A stretch of DNA of 64,000 bases from Candidatus Zixiibacteriota bacterium (GCA_040756055.1 JBFLZR010000003.1:353272-417271), one strand, 5' to 3'; shown: positions 37,049 through 47,530, counted from the first letter of the stretch. Translations and numbers: made by a program. Notes: generated by a model from the letters alone, not told the origin.

Positions 37049-38365
37049 ATGAAATTTGATTTGGGCAAAACACTGCTTTTGGCAGTGCTCATTACACTGG
37101 CTGGGGTGAACATTCAGGCTCAGGGGAACAAACTCACTCTGGATGATTGTATCGAAATGGCGCTTCAGAACCGCTACTCGATTATCGCCGCTCGCGGTTC
37201 CGAGGACCTGGCGAAAGCGGGTCAGAGATCGGCATTGGGAGCGTTTCTTCCAAGGGTGAGCGCGAGTTACTCGTACTATGAATCGAAGACGCGGGATCTG
37301 AAAACCCAGCTTGAGGGTTTTCCGGAGGAAACGCAGCCTGATCAGGATGGAAGCGGAGAGACGATCAGCGCTTCGGCGAGCATGACTCTTTTCGATCTGG
37401 CGAATTTCTTTGATTACGCCAGCGCTCGCGCGAACAGGGCCGCCGCCCGTCTGGATGTGATCAATTCCGAACACGACCTCATTTATTCGGTTAAACTGGC
37501 TTACTACGCCTATCTTGCCAATGTTGAGAATGTGAAGGTTCAGGAGCAGGCGGTTGCCAGGAGCGAAGAACAGCTCAAGTTAATCACCTCGCGCTACGAA
37601 CTCGGCTCGGCGTCGAAGTCGGATGTTCTCAAGCAGAAAGTTCAGTATGGCAATGACAGATTGGCCCTGCTTCGGGCCAACAACGCCGTGGTGACCTCCA
37701 AGGCCACCTTGGCATATACGATAGGTTTGGAACCGAACGGTGATGTGGAGTTTTCATCCGATTACGATATCCGCGAATTTACCGGTACGATGGATGAGGC
37801 GCTGCAGTACGGTCTGGCTCACGAGCCCGGCCTGCTCGCATCCGGAAAGAGTCTGGCGGCTGCGAAGAACTCCGTGCGCTCGGGCTATTCGAGTTACCTA
37901 CCTGTACTGACCGGCTCGGCTTCTTACTCCATATCTGATGGGAGTTCGGGCGATACGCTTCTGTACAATTCGTCTTCGAAGACCACCCGCTACGGTTTGA
38001 CTGCTTCGTGGAATATTTTTGATGGTTTCATCAGGGAAAGTTATGTAACATCGGCGAAGGTCAGCCGTAACAACGCCCGGGCGGCGCTGGCCGACACCAG
38101 GAACCTGGTGGTGCAGGAAATCAAGACGGCTTATTTTGACGCGGAACAGCAGAAGCTGGCCAAGGAAGTCGCTTCTGAGAATGTTGACGCGGCCAATGAA
38201 GATCTGAAGATTACCCAGGAGAAATATAACCTGGGGGCGGCCACTATTCTGGATTTACTCGATGCTCAGGTTTCGCTGAAGCAGGCGCAGGTGTCCATGA
38301 TTCAGGCGGATTTTGACCTTAACCTGGCAATAGCACAGCTCGAGAATGCGATGGGGAAAATGTAA
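37049..38365 (+). CDS. tolC-like: TolC family outer-membrane channel
   Basis: 438 residues with a signal peptide (ending ANVNIQAQG-like, residues 1-26). The internal duplication of TolC proteins is visible: LTLDDCIEMALQNR at the start, and helical hairpins rich in Ala, Gln and Lys (KLITSRYELGSASKSDVLKQ; KITQEKYNLGAATILDLLDA). It forms the trimeric exit duct for the pump encoded downstream. GGAGAT precedes the ATG. Confidence 0.92.
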   Translation: MKFDLGKTLLLAVLITLAGVNIQAQGNKLTLDDCIEMALQNRYSIIAARGSEDLAKAGQRSALGAFLPRVSASYSYYESKTRDLKTQLEGFPEETQPDQDGSGETISASASMTLFDLANFFDYASARANRAAARLDVINSEHDLIYSVKLAYYAYLANVENVKVQEQAVARSEEQLKLITSRYELGSASKSDVLKQKVQYGNDRLALLRANNAVVTSKATLAYTIGLEPNGDVEFSSDYDIREFTGTMDEALQYGLAHEPGLLASGKSLAAAKNSVRSGYSSYLPVLTGSASYSISDGSSGDTLLYNSSSKTTRYGLTASWNIFDGFIRESYVTSAKVSRNNARAALADTRNLVVQEIKTAYFDAEQQKLAKEVASENVDAANEDLKITQEKYNLGAATILDLLDAQVSLKQAQVSMIQADFDLNLAIAQLENAMGKM

Positions 38366-38409
38366 GCGGAGACGCCCCGGCTTCGTAAAAATTGAGAAGG
38401 TAAAATGTA

Positions 38410-39726
38410 ATGTCAAAAAAGAAGTTGCTGATAATAATAATTGTGGTTGCGGTGGTGGCCGTTCTGATCATAGCCAACTTCGTCGTTAGCACTGACAAGA
38501 CCACAGGCGTCCAGGGCGAGGAGGCAAAGAAACGAGAACTCGTCGAAATCGTCTCAGCATCGGGCAGGATCCAACCGCAGACCAAGGTGAATATCACTTC
38601 CGAGATTAACGGCGAGATAATCGCTTTGCTCGTGAAGGAAGGGGATGCGATCAGCGCGGGTGATTTGCTGATCGTTCTGGATACGGTGCAGCTGCGTTCC
38701 GATGTAGACCAGGCCAGGTATGCCGTCACGGAGTTGAATGCCCGGTTGGAGGGGGCCAAGGTGACGCTGGATCAGGCGGAGGAAGAATTTCACCGTCAGG
38801 AAAAGTTGTACGAGGATAAGTTGACCTCCGAAACGCAATATACAGCGGCCAAGTACGCATATCTTAATGCCAAGTCTTCGCATGAAGCTACCAAGGCGTC
38901 GGCGAAACAGGTTCAGTCAAGATATGAGTGGCAACTTGACAATCTGAGCAAGGCGAAGATTGTCGCTCCGATGTCGGGTATAGTGACTTACCTGGACTGC
39001 GAGGTCGGAGAAATTGCTCCGGCCCAGACCGCATACACGCAGGGCAAGACCTTGATGACGATATCGAACCTCAATGTCTTTGAGGTTGAAGTTGAAGTGG
39101 ATGAGACTGAAATAAATAAGGTGGACCTGAATCAGGTGGCCGATATCGAGGTGGACGCTTTTCCGGATACGGTGTTTGACGGCGAGGTGGTTGAGATTGG
39201 CAACACCGCGGTTGTTTCGGGGCTGGGGACGCAGGACCAGTCGACGAATTTCAACGTGAAGGTCATATTTAAAGATCCAAACGTAAGGATCCGTCCGGGA
39301 ATGTCGGCTACGGTTGATATCGTTACCGATCGTCGCGATGATGCTCTGACTGTTCCGTACAGCGCGATTGTCATGCGTGCTTACGATGCCGATTCGCTTG
39401 AGAAAGCGCGGGCGATGGCGCCGGCTGAAGACGAAGAGGGCGGCGGTTCCGGTTTGCGGGCCGCGGAAGGCAATGACAGTACATCGGATACGCTTGGGCA
39501 GGATGAAGGGGAGCGGGAAGAATTCAAGGGTGTTTTCGTGGTGCGCGGCGGTAAGGCACAGTTTGTGCCGGTCGAAACCGGCATCGCCGACCAGAAATAT
39601 ATAGAAATAACTTCAAACCTGACCGAGGGTGACACGGTCATCGCCGGTCCATATCGCGTACTCAGAGATGTCAAAGATGGTGATCTGGTTGAGGTGACGA
39701 GTAGGCGAGGGACGGAGACTGATTAG
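38410..39726 (+). CDS. macA-like: MacA-like periplasmic adaptor
   Basis: 438 residues with an N-terminal membrane anchor ([21 protein letters not shown]), lipoyl halves ([20 protein letters not shown] and [18 protein letters not shown]), a long coiled-coil hairpin (about 95-180), barrel and C-terminal domains. An Asp/Glu/Gly-rich insert of about 40 residues near 335-375 is unusual. It joins the TolC channel to the ABC permeases encoded next. Confidence 0.92.
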   Translation: MSKKKLLIIIIVVAVVAVLIIANFVVSTDKTTGVQGEEAKKRELVEIVSASGRIQPQTKVNITSEINGEIIALLVKEGDAISAGDLLIVLDTVQLRSDVDQARYAVTELNARLEGAKVTLDQAEEEFHRQEKLYEDKLTSETQYTAAKYAYLNAKSSHEATKASAKQVQSRYEWQLDNLSKAKIVAPMSGIVTYLDCEVGEIAPAQTAYTQGKTLMTISNLNVFEVEVEVDETEINKVDLNQVADIEVDAFPDTVFDGEVVEIGNTAVVSGLGTQDQSTNFNVKVIFKDPNVRIRPGMSATVDIVTDRRDDALTVPYSAIVMRAYDADSLEKARAMAPAEDEEGGGSGLRAAEGNDSTSDTLGQDEGEREEFKGVFVVRGGKAQFVPVETGIADQKYIEITSNLTEGDTVIAGPYRVLRDVKDGDLVEVTSRRGTETD

Positions 39727-39728
39727 CC

Positions 39729-40436
39729 ATGCCATTAATTGAAACCAGAGATCTTTGGAAGACCTATGAGATGGGCAGTGAGAAAGTTCACGCCCTCAGG
39801 GGAGTTTCTATAACCATCGAAAAAGGCGAGTACGTGGCGATCATGGGGCCCTCGGGTTCAGGCAAATCGACGCTTATGAACCTGATCGGTTGTCTGGATA
39901 CTCCCACCAAAGGGGAGTATTTTCTCAACTCAAGGCGTGTCAGCCAGATGAACGACGACGAGCTGGCGGCCATCCGCAACCGGGAAATAGGGTTCGTGTT
40001 CCAGACGTTTAATCTGCTTCCGAGAGCTACTGCGCTTCACAATGTTGAGCTGCCGCTGATTTACAATGGAACATCGGCCCAGGCCAGGCGAGACAAAGCC
40101 AATCTGGCCCTCAGCCGGGTTGATCTCGGAGACCGTGTTACGCACAAGCCCAGCGAGCTTTCCGGTGGTCAGCGCCAGAGAGTGGCGATCGCCCGCGCTC
40201 TCGTAAACGACCCATCGCTGCTTCTGGCAGACGAACCGACCGGTAATCTTGACAGTAAGACATCGGTTGAAATCATGAAATTGATCGATGAGCTTCACCG
40301 TCAGGGCAACACGATTATAATCGTGACGCATGAAAAGGATATCGCTCTCCATGCGCACCGTGTTTTGTCCATTCTTGATGGTGAGATTGCCTCGGATGAG
40401 CGTGTGTCGGAAAGTCAGCGAAACGGCGTACACTGA
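39729..40436 (+). CDS. macB-like: MacB/LolD-type ABC transporter ATP-binding protein
   Basis: 235 residues. Walker A reads GPSGSGKST (about 40), the signature [15 protein letters not shown], Walker [13 protein letters not shown], and the switch His is in VTHE. This is the LolD/MacB/FtsE subgroup, which powers mechanotransmission across the envelope rather than classic transport. It starts 2 bp after the adaptor gene. Confidence 0.96.
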   Translation: MPLIETRDLWKTYEMGSEKVHALRGVSITIEKGEYVAIMGPSGSGKSTLMNLIGCLDTPTKGEYFLNSRRVSQMNDDELAAIRNREIGFVFQTFNLLPRATALHNVELPLIYNGTSAQARRDKANLALSRVDLGDRVTHKPSELSGGQRQRVAIARALVNDPSLLLADEPTGNLDSKTSVEIMKLIDELHRQGNTIIIVTHEKDIALHAHRVLSILDGEIASDERVSESQRNGVH

Positions 40437-40439
40437 GTT

Positions 40440-41660
40440 ATGATCGTAGGTTCGATTTTCACAATCGCCTTTGACGCCCTCCGGGCTAATCGCCTGAGGA
40501 GTTCCCTGACGCTTTTGGGCGTTATTATCGGGGTCACCTCGGTAATGACGATAATTTCGGCTTTGGAGGGGATGTCGAGTTCCATAGAGGCACAATTTCA
40601 GAGACTTGGTCCGGCGACGTTTATCGTTCAGCGTATAGCCGTTGTTACGTCCGAAGAGGAATTTCTGGAGAAGATCAAGCGCAAGCCTATCGATTACGAG
40701 GCGCTGGAGTTGATAGAGAAGGGGTGCGATCTGTGCGACAAGGTTTCGCCGCGGGCCTTCAATGAGGCACGGGTGAAGTATGGCGATCAGGCACTCCGCA
40801 ATATCTTTGTCCTTGGCGCAACCGCGAATTACATCGATATCGTCGATCTTGAAGTTCAGCAGGGCCGATTTCACTCATTTGAGGATGATCTCTATCGCCG
40901 TCCCGTAGTTTTCATAGGAGACATGATCAAAGAAGAGCTCTTTTACGGCTTAGACCCGATCGGAAAGCAGCTCAAGATCGATGGCAACAAATATACGGTC
41001 ATCGGTGTGGCAAAGAAAATGGGAACCCTGTTCGGGGAGAGTCAGGACAATTTCGTTGTTATACCGCTGTCGGTTTACAGCAAACAGTTCGGTTTCCCCC
41101 GTCGCGGACTCAGCCTTACGATTAAGGCAAGGTCAGTGGAGTTTCTTGACGATGCCATGGACCAGGTGCGTGCAATTCTGAGGGCACAGCGACACGTGCC
41201 TTTCAATGAACCGGATGATTTCGATATGGTCACAGCTGACAGCATTCTCGACCTGTTGAACAGTCTGACCAGGATATTGCGCCTTGGACTGGTAGGGATA
41301 TCGTCAATCTCGGTTGTGGTGGGGGGCATAGTCGTTATGAATATCATGATGGTGTCTGTAACCGAGCGCACCCGTGAAATCGGCATTCGCAAATCGATTG
41401 GCGCTCGAAGGCTCCATATACTGACTCAATTTTTGTTTGAGGCGCTTATTCTTACGTTGACAGGCGGAATAGTAGGCATCGTCGCCGGTTTTGTAATAGC
41501 GAAATCCCTTGTGGCGGCCTTGGATATGCAGATTAGCCCGTCGGCGCTGGCTATCATCGCGGGCCTTACGATTTCTACCGGTACCGGGTTGATATTTGGC
41601 ATTTATCCGGCGATGAAGGCCTCGAGGTTGGACCCCATTAAAGCGCTTAGTTATGAGTGA
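40440..41660 (+). CDS. MacB-type ABC permease (first of two)
   Basis: 406 residues. One N-terminal helix (RLRSSLTLLGVIIGVTSVM), a large periplasmic domain, then three C-terminal helices with ERTREIGIRKSIGA, the FtsX/MacB signature. The gene begins 3 bp after the ATPase. Separate from the second permease, it may form a heterodimer with it. Confidence 0.94.
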   Translation: MIVGSIFTIAFDALRANRLRSSLTLLGVIIGVTSVMTIISALEGMSSSIEAQFQRLGPATFIVQRIAVVTSEEEFLEKIKRKPIDYEALELIEKGCDLCDKVSPRAFNEARVKYGDQALRNIFVLGATANYIDIVDLEVQQGRFHSFEDDLYRRPVVFIGDMIKEELFYGLDPIGKQLKIDGNKYTVIGVAKKMGTLFGESQDNFVVIPLSVYSKQFGFPRRGLSLTIKARSVEFLDDAMDQVRAILRAQRHVPFNEPDDFDMVTADSILDLLNSLTRILRLGLVGISSISVVVGGIVVMNIMMVSVTERTREIGIRKSIGARRLHILTQFLFEALILTLTGGIVGIVAGFVIAKSLVAALDMQISPSALAIIAGLTISTGTGLIFGIYPAMKASRLDPIKALSYE

Positions 41661-41669
41661 GTTCAGACC

Positions 41670-42920
41670 ATGATGATGACGTGGGTTGAAGTTAAGGATG
41701 GCATACTGCTGGCGCTTTCGGCGATACGGGCCAATAAGCTGCGCGCGAGCCTCACCATTTTAGGCGTCACGGTCGGAGTGGCGTCGGTAATCGGCATGGC
41801 CTCGATTGTCGATGGTCTCGATGGAGCGATGGACGAAGAAATTGATGAACTCGGCTCAAATGTCATCTGGATCACCAGATTTCCTCCCAACACCAATCGC
41901 GACGAACTCACTGACGAGGAGCGCAACAGGCCGCCGATTACGGTGGGCGAGGCTCGGGCCATTCAGAAAAGCTGTGTTTTCGTGGATGGCGTTTCACCGC
42001 AGAACTATTACTTTCAGCCGGGCGGGAACGAGGTCAAGTATGGCAACCGTAAATTCAGTCAACCGCGGTTTTTCGGCACCTGGCCGGATTATACGACCGT
42101 GAATAATAAGAGTGTCGGGCAAGGGCGATTCTTGAACGGTACCGACGAACAGTTTCGGCTGATGAACTGCGTTTTGGGGTATGATGTCGCGCGAATTCTA
42201 TTTGAAGGGGAAAACGCGGTTGGCCGAGAGATCAGGGTAAACGGCAACAAATTCGAGGTGGTGGGGGTACTGGAGGAGGTATCTTCGAACTTCGGAAACG
42301 ACGATGTCAACCGGTCGGTCATCATTCCGCTGTCCACCTTCGAGAAACTCCATCCCTTTGAAGAAGCGCTTTTTTTGGCCGCCAAAGCGGTATCGTACGA
42401 GGCGATTCAGGATGCTATGGATGAGATCACCGGTGTGTTGCGTAATTATCGCAAGGTGCCTTTCGGCAAAGGGGACAACTTCGCTCTTGCGACGCAGGAT
42501 CAATTCAAGGATATCATCGGCAACATTACCAAGTATCTCTATATCGCGATGCTCGTAATAACTTCGGTGGGCCTGATGGTGGGTGGAATCGGGGTGATGA
42601 ACATTATGCTGGTCTCGGTAACCGAGCGGACAAGAGAGATTGGTATTCGCAAGGCTATTGGAGCCAAAAGGTCCAATATAATCCTTCAATTTTTGACTGA
42701 GGCGATGACGCTTTCGGGAACCGGCGGCACAATCGGAGTAATTCTGGGAGTCACTATCGGGCTGGTGGTTAACGGGCTTTTGAGTTTCCCGCTTTCGGTG
42801 TCGTATCTCTGGATATTTGTCGGTTTCATCGTTTCGGTTTCTGTCGGTTTGATTTCGGGTGTATATCCGGCCGTCAAAGCGGCTTTTCTTGATCCCATAG
42901 AAGCTCTCAGGTACGAATAA
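41670..42920 (+). CDS. MacB-type ABC permease (second of two)
   Basis: 416 residues with the same architecture: RANKLRASLTILGVTVG, periplasmic MacB_PCD domain, and ERTREIGIRKAIGAKR before the last helices. It resembles the first permease but differs in the periplasmic part, so the two are paralogues expected to act as a pair. It is the last gene of the operon. Confidence 0.94.
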   Translation: MMMTWVEVKDGILLALSAIRANKLRASLTILGVTVGVASVIGMASIVDGLDGAMDEEIDELGSNVIWITRFPPNTNRDELTDEERNRPPITVGEARAIQKSCVFVDGVSPQNYYFQPGGNEVKYGNRKFSQPRFFGTWPDYTTVNNKSVGQGRFLNGTDEQFRLMNCVLGYDVARILFEGENAVGREIRVNGNKFEVVGVLEEVSSNFGNDDVNRSVIIPLSTFEKLHPFEEALFLAAKAVSYEAIQDAMDEITGVLRNYRKVPFGKGDNFALATQDQFKDIIGNITKYLYIAMLVITSVGLMVGGIGVMNIMLVSVTERTREIGIRKAIGAKRSNIILQFLTEAMTLSGTGGTIGVILGVTIGLVVNGLLSFPLSVSYLWIFVGFIVSVSVGLISGVYPAVKAAFLDPIEALRYE

Positions 42921-42942
42921 TCCTGTAAACTTTAGAACATAT

Positions 42943-42971
42943 TTGCGGCCGTAGCCGTCCCTTTTTATATT
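42943..42971 (+). promoter_or_regulatory. promoter of the GWxTD pair
   Basis: TTGCGG (42943-42948) and TATATT (42966-42971), spacer 17 bp, about 65 bp before the ATG. Confidence 0.5.
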
Positions 42972-43036
42972 GCACCGTGCACGGGCGCGAATTTACCTTG
43001 GAACAGTCATGATTTCGAGGATGTTTAACAAATAGT

Positions 43037-44374
43037 ATGAGATTAGTGCGAATCATATTGCTTGTCGCTCTGGCTTCTCTGGCGGGCCGCGACCTTTCTC
43101 AAGCGCAGCAGGCCTGGGGGCTTAACGAGCAGCAGAGGAAGCAATCGCTGTTTCCGGTCGATTACGCGGTTTTCAACTCTTCCGAGCAGGGATTGGTTCG
43201 GCTGGAGGTTTTTTATCAGATTTATAACGCGGTCCTGAATTTCTACCGCCTTGACACGCTCTATGCGGCAGATTATGAGCTTTCCATAAACGTTTACGGC
43301 GACGAAGATCGGCTGATGGATTCTTATACGCAGGATAAACGTGTATTTGTTGAATCCGAAATCAGGGCAAAGTCAATCTATGATTACCGTACCAATCAGG
43401 TGAATTTCGAGCTGGAGCCGGGCAAGTATGAGGTTAAACTGGTGCTCAGTGATCCCAACAGCGCGGAATCCGTTACCCAGGATTTCAAGGTCAAGTTGGA
43501 ATATCATCATGAAAAATATCCCCGCCTTTCGGATATTCAGCTGGTGCAGTCGGTAGCATCGGCAGGCGAACAAGAGACGAAATTCGACAAGGGCGGATAC
43601 ACTCTGGTGCCTTCGGTGTCTCACCGATATGGGACGAGCGACGCGTTGACGCTCTATTATTATTTTGAGATTTACCAGGGCAGAGAAGACAGTGATTCGG
43701 TTCTGGTCGAGACTTCATTGCGTCATGCCACCAAAGGGATGTTGTACCGTGATTCGCTCACGGTTCCCTTCGAGGACGGGGTAGCGCGCCAGTTCAGGGA
43801 AATTTCGATGGATAAGCTTCGTCCGGGAGAGTTCAAGCTCGACATAAATCTGCAGGGCCCGAGAGACAAGAGATTTGACAACAAAACGAAGTATTTCGAT
43901 CTGGTATGGTCCGAGCGCTCGATGCTTCTTTACGATTATGAGTCGATAATAAACCAGTTATCCATTATATCACTTCCGGGTGATCTGGAAGAGCTCAAGC
44001 AGCAGGAAACTTACGAAGACCGTCTGGCGGCTTTCAACATGTTCTGGGCACGTCGCGACCCGACCCCGGGCACGAATGAGAACGAAACGAAGACGGAATT
44101 CTATCGGCGGGTACAGGTGGCAAATGAGAATTTCGGGTATCTGAGAAAGTCAGGCTGGAGGACCGACCGGGGGAGAGTGTATATAGTCTATGGTGAGCCG
44201 GACCAGATCGATGACTACCCTTTCCAGCCGAATTCCTACCCGTATCAGGAGTGGTATTATTATCGTGAGGCCAAGTACCGTAAATTTGTGTTTGTGGACG
44301 AAACCGGGGATGGTGATTATAGATTAATATATCCGTATGATGGATTAGGAATAGGACCAGAGGATCGTTATTAG
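43037..44374 (+). CDS. secreted GWxTD-domain protein 1
   Basis: 445 residues with a signal peptide (LVRIILLVALASLAG). The N-terminal 290 residues look like Ig-type sandwiches. The C-terminal GWxTD domain reads KSGWRTDRGRVYIVYGEPDQI, then SYPYQEWYYY and a final GDYRLIYPYD. The domain is common in several uncultured bacterial phyla and has no known function. Its stop codon abuts the ATG of the next gene with no base between, so the two are translated together. Confidence 0.85.
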   Translation: MRLVRIILLVALASLAGRDLSQAQQAWGLNEQQRKQSLFPVDYAVFNSSEQGLVRLEVFYQIYNAVLNFYRLDTLYAADYELSINVYGDEDRLMDSYTQDKRVFVESEIRAKSIYDYRTNQVNFELEPGKYEVKLVLSDPNSAESVTQDFKVKLEYHHEKYPRLSDIQLVQSVASAGEQETKFDKGGYTLVPSVSHRYGTSDALTLYYYFEIYQGREDSDSVLVETSLRHATKGMLYRDSLTVPFEDGVARQFREISMDKLRPGEFKLDINLQGPRDKRFDNKTKYFDLVWSERSMLLYDYESIINQLSIISLPGDLEELKQQETYEDRLAAFNMFWARRDPTPGTNENETKTEFYRRVQVANENFGYLRKSGWRTDRGRVYIVYGEPDQIDDYPFQPNSYPYQEWYYYREAKYRKFVFVDETGDGDYRLIYPYDGLGIGPEDRY

Positions 44375-45823
44375 ATGAGAGCAACTTTGAAAGTGGTCAT
44401 TCGGTTGATGACCATTGCCCTGATATTCGGTTTTGCCGGCAGCAGCAGTCCTGTCGCGGCTGCCCAGACGCCGAATGAGCTGGCGGTGTATGCCGGCGCG
44501 ATTGTAAGCGGAAATCCCGCCTATGACTCGCAAGTGCTTGTAGAGTTTCCCTTTTCACTGAATCGCAATGATTTGTCTTTTTTGCCGCTGGATTCTTCTG
44601 ACGGGAATCTCTACGCGCGCGTTTTCGCCCAGGTGGATTTGATCGATACGGCTGGTTTCGCGATCGATTCCACCAGGACCTACTTTTCCGTTAAAGTGGG
44701 TTCCCCCGACGAGGCCGCTGTTGGCGATTACCGCGTCTTTAATAAACTGGCTATGATGGTCAGTCCGGGCAGGTATTCGGCCCGCCTGACCGTGATTGAT
44801 GTCGTCAGTAAGAAAAAGGGCGAGTACTTTTTCGATCGGGTTAATGTTCGACCGCCGGTGACCGGTAGAATATCGATTGGCGGGTTGTGCGCCGCCTACA
44901 ACATAGAATATGTCGGTGATATACCGGCCGGTTCTCACCCGGCCATGTATAAGAACGGATTCCGGCTGGTCGTGAATCCGGTTTCCATTTTTGCCGATAC
45001 GGATACGCTGATGTATGTCTATGGTGAGATTTATGGGCTGTCGTATTCACCGGCTGATCCCGGCAACTATCGATTAGCCATGACTGTATTCGACAGCAGG
45101 GGAAATTTCTACCGGAGCATGGAGACCAAATTGGGCAAAAAACCCGGTACATCGGCTGTTATCCGACAAGGCCTGGATATAAGAAATTTCGCCACCGGCA
45201 GCTATCGGATTCAGATTGTAGCCAGTGACCCTGAAGTCGGCGGGTCGGACACCGCATATGCGGCTTTTCACATAGTTTCTCCAGAAGAAGTTATGTTGGC
45301 CGCGACGACGAAGCAGGAGATTTCATCGATAGACCAGAATTTCACCGTCGAGGATCATGTTAACATGGTCAGGTATCTGCTGCTTCCGGAAGAGTTACAG
45401 AGGCTGAATTCACTTTCCGACAGTGGGAAAATGAATTACCTGGCTCAGTATTGGCGGGAGCACGATATTGACCCGACCACACCCGTCGTTGAGAATCGCC
45501 TTGAGATGATTTCGAGGTACGAATTTGCCAACCGGAATTTTTCGACGTCTTTGAAATCGCAGGACGGATGGTCCACGGATCGCGGAAGAATATATATGAC
45601 CTATGGTCCTTGGGACGAGAGAGATGACAATGAGGCGCCCAGGGTCGGCAACTCCTACGAGGTGTGGTACTATCGTTCTATCAAGCAGGGTCTGATGTTC
45701 ATATTTGAGGACTACAGCGGCAACGATGACTATCGGCTGGTTCACTCCAACGTATTCGGTGAGGTTTATAACCAGGAGTGGCAGGACAGGGTCGACCAGG
45801 GTTATATAGACATACCCGATTGA
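44375..45823 (+). CDS. secreted GWxTD-domain protein 2
   Basis: 482 residues with a signal peptide ending near VAAAQT. It is a paralogue of the previous gene: QDGWSTDRGRIYMTYGPWDE, then NSYEVWYYRSIKQG and NDDYRLVHSN. It differs in a longer N-terminal part and its Trp/Asp-rich end. The pair suggests a complex of two related surface proteins. Function is unknown. Confidence 0.85.
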   Translation: MRATLKVVIRLMTIALIFGFAGSSSPVAAAQTPNELAVYAGAIVSGNPAYDSQVLVEFPFSLNRNDLSFLPLDSSDGNLYARVFAQVDLIDTAGFAIDSTRTYFSVKVGSPDEAAVGDYRVFNKLAMMVSPGRYSARLTVIDVVSKKKGEYFFDRVNVRPPVTGRISIGGLCAAYNIEYVGDIPAGSHPAMYKNGFRLVVNPVSIFADTDTLMYVYGEIYGLSYSPADPGNYRLAMTVFDSRGNFYRSMETKLGKKPGTSAVIRQGLDIRNFATGSYRIQIVASDPEVGGSDTAYAAFHIVSPEEVMLAATTKQEISSIDQNFTVEDHVNMVRYLLLPEELQRLNSLSDSGKMNYLAQYWREHDIDPTTPVVENRLEMISRYEFANRNFSTSLKSQDGWSTDRGRIYMTYGPWDERDDNEAPRVGNSYEVWYYRSIKQGLMFIFEDYSGNDDYRLVHSNVFGEVYNQEWQDRVDQGYIDIPD

Positions 45824-45842
45824 TGAGTCGCGATGCCAAGAT

Positions 45843-45874
45843 CAAAAAAGGCCGCCCGTACAGGCGGCCTTTTT
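45843..45874. terminator. bidirectional terminator between GWxTD and DUF1573 genes
   Basis: GGCCGCC, loop of six, GGCGGCC. Five T follow on plus, and a run of six A before it gives a T run on minus. Confidence 0.9.
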
Positions 45875-45894
45875 CGATGGATGGTTTTTACGAA

Positions 45895-46653
45895 TCACGG
45901 CTTGTCCGAGCTGTCGTCAGCGTCTTCGGATACCGTCTGATCTTGACCGATAGCCGGACGCAGATTGCGTTTGACCGGCATGGTGAACCGCGTCTTCTCA
46001 GGATCGTTGAGCTGGAAGGTGAATGATTTTTCGAATTCTTTCCCCAGGGCGTCTTTTTTCAGTCTAAGTTTTGCCTCTTTGGTCTCACCCGCTGGCAGCG
46101 TTTCCGGCAGTTCCACTTCGAAATAGTCATCGGCGATGGAAATCATTGACGTGTTTAGTCTCATGTCCGAGACATTGGTAATCTTGAAGACGACCTCGTC
46201 GCGGACCTTTGAACCGAATTGGGTGAGATCGATTTTGTAGGGCTTCATTACGATAGGGAAGGTCGAATCCGGACGATCTGATACATTGCTTATAATCTCG
46301 ACGCGTTTGCCCTGAGGACCCTCGTTGGTAACGATTTTGGGCCGTTTGGTAATGACGCGTGTGTAACGCCCGGTATTGAAGATAATTTCTAACCTGGTGC
46401 TGTCACCGACAGCGAGCTCCTGTTTCTCCAGAGGAGCCTTGGTGCATCCGCAGCCAGGCACCACTTTCTCAATTTTCAGTGTGTCGTCGCCTGTCGAATA
46501 CAGCCAAAACACGTGACTCACTTTCGCATTCTGGGGAACATATCCAAAATTAAAAGAGGAGTCCGGTATGCTCATTTCCGGACCGGCAAACGCGACTCCG
46601 GCCAGAAGGGCGACAATTACGGTCATGGTGATAATCAGCAATAGTGATTTCAT
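45895..46653 (-). CDS. secreted DUF1573-domain protein (second of a pair)
   Basis: 252 residues with a signal peptide (IVALLAGVAFAG). The domain begins DSSFNFGYVPQNAKVSH and holds the conserved C-G-C (PGCGCTKAPL, about residue 66). The tail is acidic (about 20 residues of Asp, Glu and Ser). It lies 43 bp after its paralogue and is probably cotranscribed. Function is unknown; as in the gene at 24.9 kb, a structural or lipid-surface role is possible. Confidence 0.82.
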   Translation of the reverse strand: MKSLLLIITMTVIVALLAGVAFAGPEMSIPDSSFNFGYVPQNAKVSHVFWLYSTGDDTLKIEKVVPGCGCTKAPLEKQELAVGDSTRLEIIFNTGRYTRVITKRPKIVTNEGPQGKRVEIISNVSDRPDSTFPIVMKPYKIDLTQFGSKVRDEVVFKITNVSDMRLNTSMISIADDYFEVELPETLPAGETKEAKLRLKKDALGKEFEKSFTFQLNDPEKTRFTMPVKRNLRPAIGQDQTVSEDADDSSDKP

Positions 46654-46696
46654 TTGGCTTAATCTATCCTTTATCTCCGGTTAACCACAAACGCGC

Positions 46697-47395
46697 TCAG
46701 TATATTTTTCTTTTTATCGGTATAGTTATACGAGTCTTACGGGTATCATTCAACAATAATGTGATTGATCTGTAAAATTCTTTATCGAGAAACTCCGGTC
46801 TGACCTTGATAGTACCGATTGCTGTCGAACGTGCCGCGACGGAATCGGGCAGTATGATGTCACACTCATCAACAAAGAAAGAAACCGGTGTCAGGGTATA
46901 GGACGTATCGCTGTGGTTGATTATCCTGAAACTGAGACTGTCGACCGCGCGCTCCCTGAATTTCGAAAGATCCAGTGCGAACGGTTTGACGGACACGGGA
47001 CGGATGGCATCGGGTTCCCTGGTGACCGTACCGGTCAGGTAAACCCTGAAGGTCTCCGGGCCTACGTTGGTGTAGATATAGGGATAATTTCCGGTCGGTC
47101 CCACACGTTTTTTTACATCCCAGCAGATAGAGACCAGCATGGAATCGCCGGGGGCAATCCAGTTCTTCTCGAGCGGCTCAACCTGACACCCACACGGGGT
47201 TTTGATTTCGTTAATTATGAGAGTATCAGTGCCTGTGGATGTAAACCAGAAGCAATGGCTCACCACAGACTGCTGCGGTATGCTGCCCATTTCAAATCTC
47301 TCACCCGGTATTTGCAGATTCGGCTGCGCGAAAGCGCCGCAGTTAATCACCAGGAGCAATACGGCTGAAGCTGATAAAAGTCTTACCATAGTCAT
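46697..47395 (-). CDS. secreted DUF1573-domain protein (first of a pair)
   Basis: 232 residues with a signal peptide (LLSASAVLLLVINCGAFAQ). The domain starts ERFEMGSIPQQSVVSH and has PCGCQVEPL at about residue 68. It resembles the next gene along most of its length. A consensus promoter lies upstream. The pair faces the GWxTD pair tail to tail across a shared terminator. Confidence 0.82.
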   Translation of the reverse strand: MTMVRLLSASAVLLLVINCGAFAQPNLQIPGERFEMGSIPQQSVVSHCFWFTSTGTDTLIINEIKTPCGCQVEPLEKNWIAPGDSMLVSICWDVKKRVGPTGNYPYIYTNVGPETFRVYLTGTVTREPDAIRPVSVKPFALDLSKFRERAVDSLSFRIINHSDTSYTLTPVSFFVDECDIILPDSVAARSTAIGTIKVRPEFLDKEFYRSITLLLNDTRKTRITIPIKRKIY

Positions 47396-47438
47396 AGGTT
47401 TATATTCTTCTCCCTCGACTTAGTTCCGGAATTGACCC

Positions 47439-47467
47439 AATATATTAAATCTCATTGACTTAGTCAA
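47439..47467 (-). promoter_or_regulatory. promoter of the DUF1573 pair
   Basis: Minus strand TTGACT (47467-47462) and TATATT (47444-47439), spacer 17 bp, about 45 bp before the start codon. Confidence 0.65.
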
Positions 47468-47530
47468 TACCGATGAACGAAGGATTTTCCCCGGCAAATG
47501 TACGGTTGATAAGCAGTTTATGGCAGGCGC

